In this document: positions 63,101 through 64,000 of the stretch, in pieces | Layout of the letters: each line of letters begins with the position of its first letter | Position numbering within the stretch: position 1 is the first letter of the stretch | Origin: Paraglaciecola sp. L1A13 | Lineage (GTDB): Bacteria > Pseudomonadota > Gammaproteobacteria > Enterobacterales > Alteromonadaceae | Direction of reading: 5' to 3' | Assembly (NCBI RefSeq): GCF_009796745.1 | Contig: NZ_CP047024.1 | Location: 2,232,001 to 2,296,000 of the forward strand | DNA length: 64,000 nt | Position numbers and translations under genes: made by a program | The notes under the pieces: model-generated | Seen by the model: only the letters and a program-made list of their open reading frames with translations | Database searches by the model: none | Told to the model about the DNA's origin: nothing

Positions 63101-64000
63101 TTAACAAATGATTTTCGGAATGTCGCTCCATTTTGTGGTGTATTGGGGGGACAGAAAAGCGCGTCGCATAGCAAATTTTTGTTCAAATCCTTTGGCCGCT
63201 ACATGCACAGTTGCCCGACCATATTTGGCGTTAATGGTGTCCATACAGGCCATCAGTTGAGGGTTGTCATTTGACGGATTAAACATATCAAATTGAACCA
63301 AGCCTTGGTCGTGTAAATCGATTAAGCCTACGCCGCATTTATAGTAACGTACCCCGGATTTAAACAGCTGTGACATGGCAGCTTCGACGACTTTGATAAT
63401 ATTGCGGGTATCACTGGTGGGCGCAATAAAGTGATGAAAATATGAGCGCCTGAAATACCCTTCATCGTCATGGGGGGAGCTGGTCGCAAACAACGTCATG
63501 CTACCCGCCAAGCTTTTTTGTTTACGCAACTTTATTGCGACGGTTTCACCATGGCTTGCTAACGCGCTGCGTAACTGTTGATAGTCAGTGATGCGTTGTC
63601 CGAAACTGCGCGTGCTGTATATTTCTTTTTTGGCGGCGCGCACCGTATCCCAGCTGTGGCGAACTTCACCGTTTAGCTCACGCACTGTGTTTTCAACGAC
63701 AATCGAAAACTCTTTTCTGATTTGGGATGGGTCTCGATTGGCTAGCTCCCACGCGGTATGAATACCTAATGCATTTAAGCGTAAGCCTAAGCGCTTGCCG
63801 ATGCCCCATACATCGGTAACGTGCATTTGAGAGAGTACAGCTTTACGCATATCTTCCTTATCGATTACCGCTACGCCTTTGAAGCCCTCAATATTCTTTG
63901 CCGCATGGTTCGCTACTTTCGCTAGAGTAGGCGTAGGGCCCACGCCTACGCATATGGGTAACCTGACTTCTCGCCATACCGTTTGCCTGATCTTTTTCGC
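63101..64000 (-). CDS. umuC: DNA polymerase V catalytic subunit UmuC, C-terminal part (cut by window edge)
   Basis: Y-family translesion polymerase subunit, continuing past the window edge; the frame is open up to base 64000. The visible 299 residues cover the end of the palm/fingers (ICVGVGPTPTLAKVANHAAK), the helix-hairpin-helix thumb (VWGIGKRLGLRLNALGIHTAWELA), the little finger and the UmuC C-terminal domain. The early catalytic Asp-Glu motifs lie outside. umuD and the LexA box would be expected to the right. Confidence 0.95.
   Translation of the reverse strand, partial: AKKIRQTVWREVRLPICVGVGPTPTLAKVANHAAKNIEGFKGVAVIDKEDMRKAVLSQMHVTDVWGIGKRLGLRLNALGIHTAWELANRDPSQIRKEFSIVVENTVRELNGEVRHSWDTVRAAKKEIYSTRSFGQRITDYQQLRSALASHGETVAIKLRKQKSLAGSMTLFATSSPHDDEGYFRRSYFHHFIAPTSDTRNIIKVVEAAMSQLFKSGVRYYKCGVGLIDLHDQGLVQFDMFNPSNDNPQLMACMDTINAKYGRATVHVAAKGFEQKFAMRRAFLSPQYTTKWSDIPKIIC

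Noticed and set aside
1..64000. tRNA, rRNA, intact transposon or prophage genes
   Set aside because: None was seen; no transposase, integrase, recombinase or phage structural protein is encoded, and no tRNA-like cloverleaf with a TTCGA arm was recognised by eye.

Overview
This window looks like chromosomal DNA of a marine gammaproteobacterium of the order Alteromonadales, most likely Alteromonadaceae (Glaciecola/Paraglaciecola/Alteromonas-like). That placement is inferred from gene content and protein style: ATP-type PEP carboxykinase, a CpxRAP set, a Fiu-like TonB receptor with its own ExbB/ExbD/ExbD/TonB, DUF1428, the YbeL-like N-terminus of one gene, and moderate-to-low GC. No rRNA, tRNA, CRISPR array, intact insertion sequence or prophage was seen.

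Region 1 (1-6540) is the most unusual part. It looks like a divergent Fap-type functional amyloid export locus. It encodes an outer-membrane beta-barrel with an N-terminal coiled coil (FapF-like), a secreted C39-type cysteine peptidase (FapD-like), two small secreted proteins with double-glycine-like sites, and a 596-residue secreted protein built of Ser-Asp-Asn repeats. The long protein and one small protein end in the same F-N-x2-A-G...Q-N-x-G-x-N...Q motif. A divergent winged-helix regulator with a degenerate receiver-like N-terminus sits across a 650-bp AT-rich intergenic region.

Region 2 (6.6-16.4 kb) holds a LysR/NfsB-type nitroreductase divergent pair, a quinone-oxidoreductase-like MDR protein, a periplasmic-TPR diguanylate cyclase, an extra signal peptidase I, and the envelope-stress set cpxA-cpxR/cpxP with a perfect CpxR box. 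Region 3 (16.8-22.2 kb) has a quinol nitric oxide reductase, an exported alpha/beta hydrolase and a Cu/Zn superoxide dismutase. Region 4 (22.3-28.7 kb) is an uptake module: porin, TRAP transporter DctM/DctQ/DctP (TakP-like), and a divergent Cache-sensor histidine kinase with a NarL-type regulator.

Region 5 (28.8-45.4 kb) carries an RhtB exporter, a 1080-residue bacterial homologue of the animal phosphorylase kinase alpha/beta regulatory subunit, ferredoxin-NADP reductase, a P2-type ATPase, a UspE remnant, a DUF1428 protein, PEP carboxykinase and a large FAD/Fe-S D-lactate dehydrogenase-type enzyme with a downstream membrane protein. Region 6 (45.4-52.7 kb) is a Fur-box-preceded iron operon: exbB, two exbD, tonB, a Fiu-like catecholate siderophore receptor, an FMN alpha-hydroxyacid oxidase and a PiuC/YbiX dioxygenase.

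Region 7 (53-64 kb) is a set of ordinary or unknown genes: an unknown 203-aa protein with a perfect ribosome-binding site, a YbeL-like coiled-coil protein, TRIC/UPF0126 and DUF421 membrane proteins, a 2-hydroxyacid dehydrogenase, a stand-alone prpD, a YrbG-type Na/Ca exchanger, a DUF4174 protein, and the C-terminal part of umuC running off the right edge. Functional names rest on recognising motifs by eye; no database search was run.
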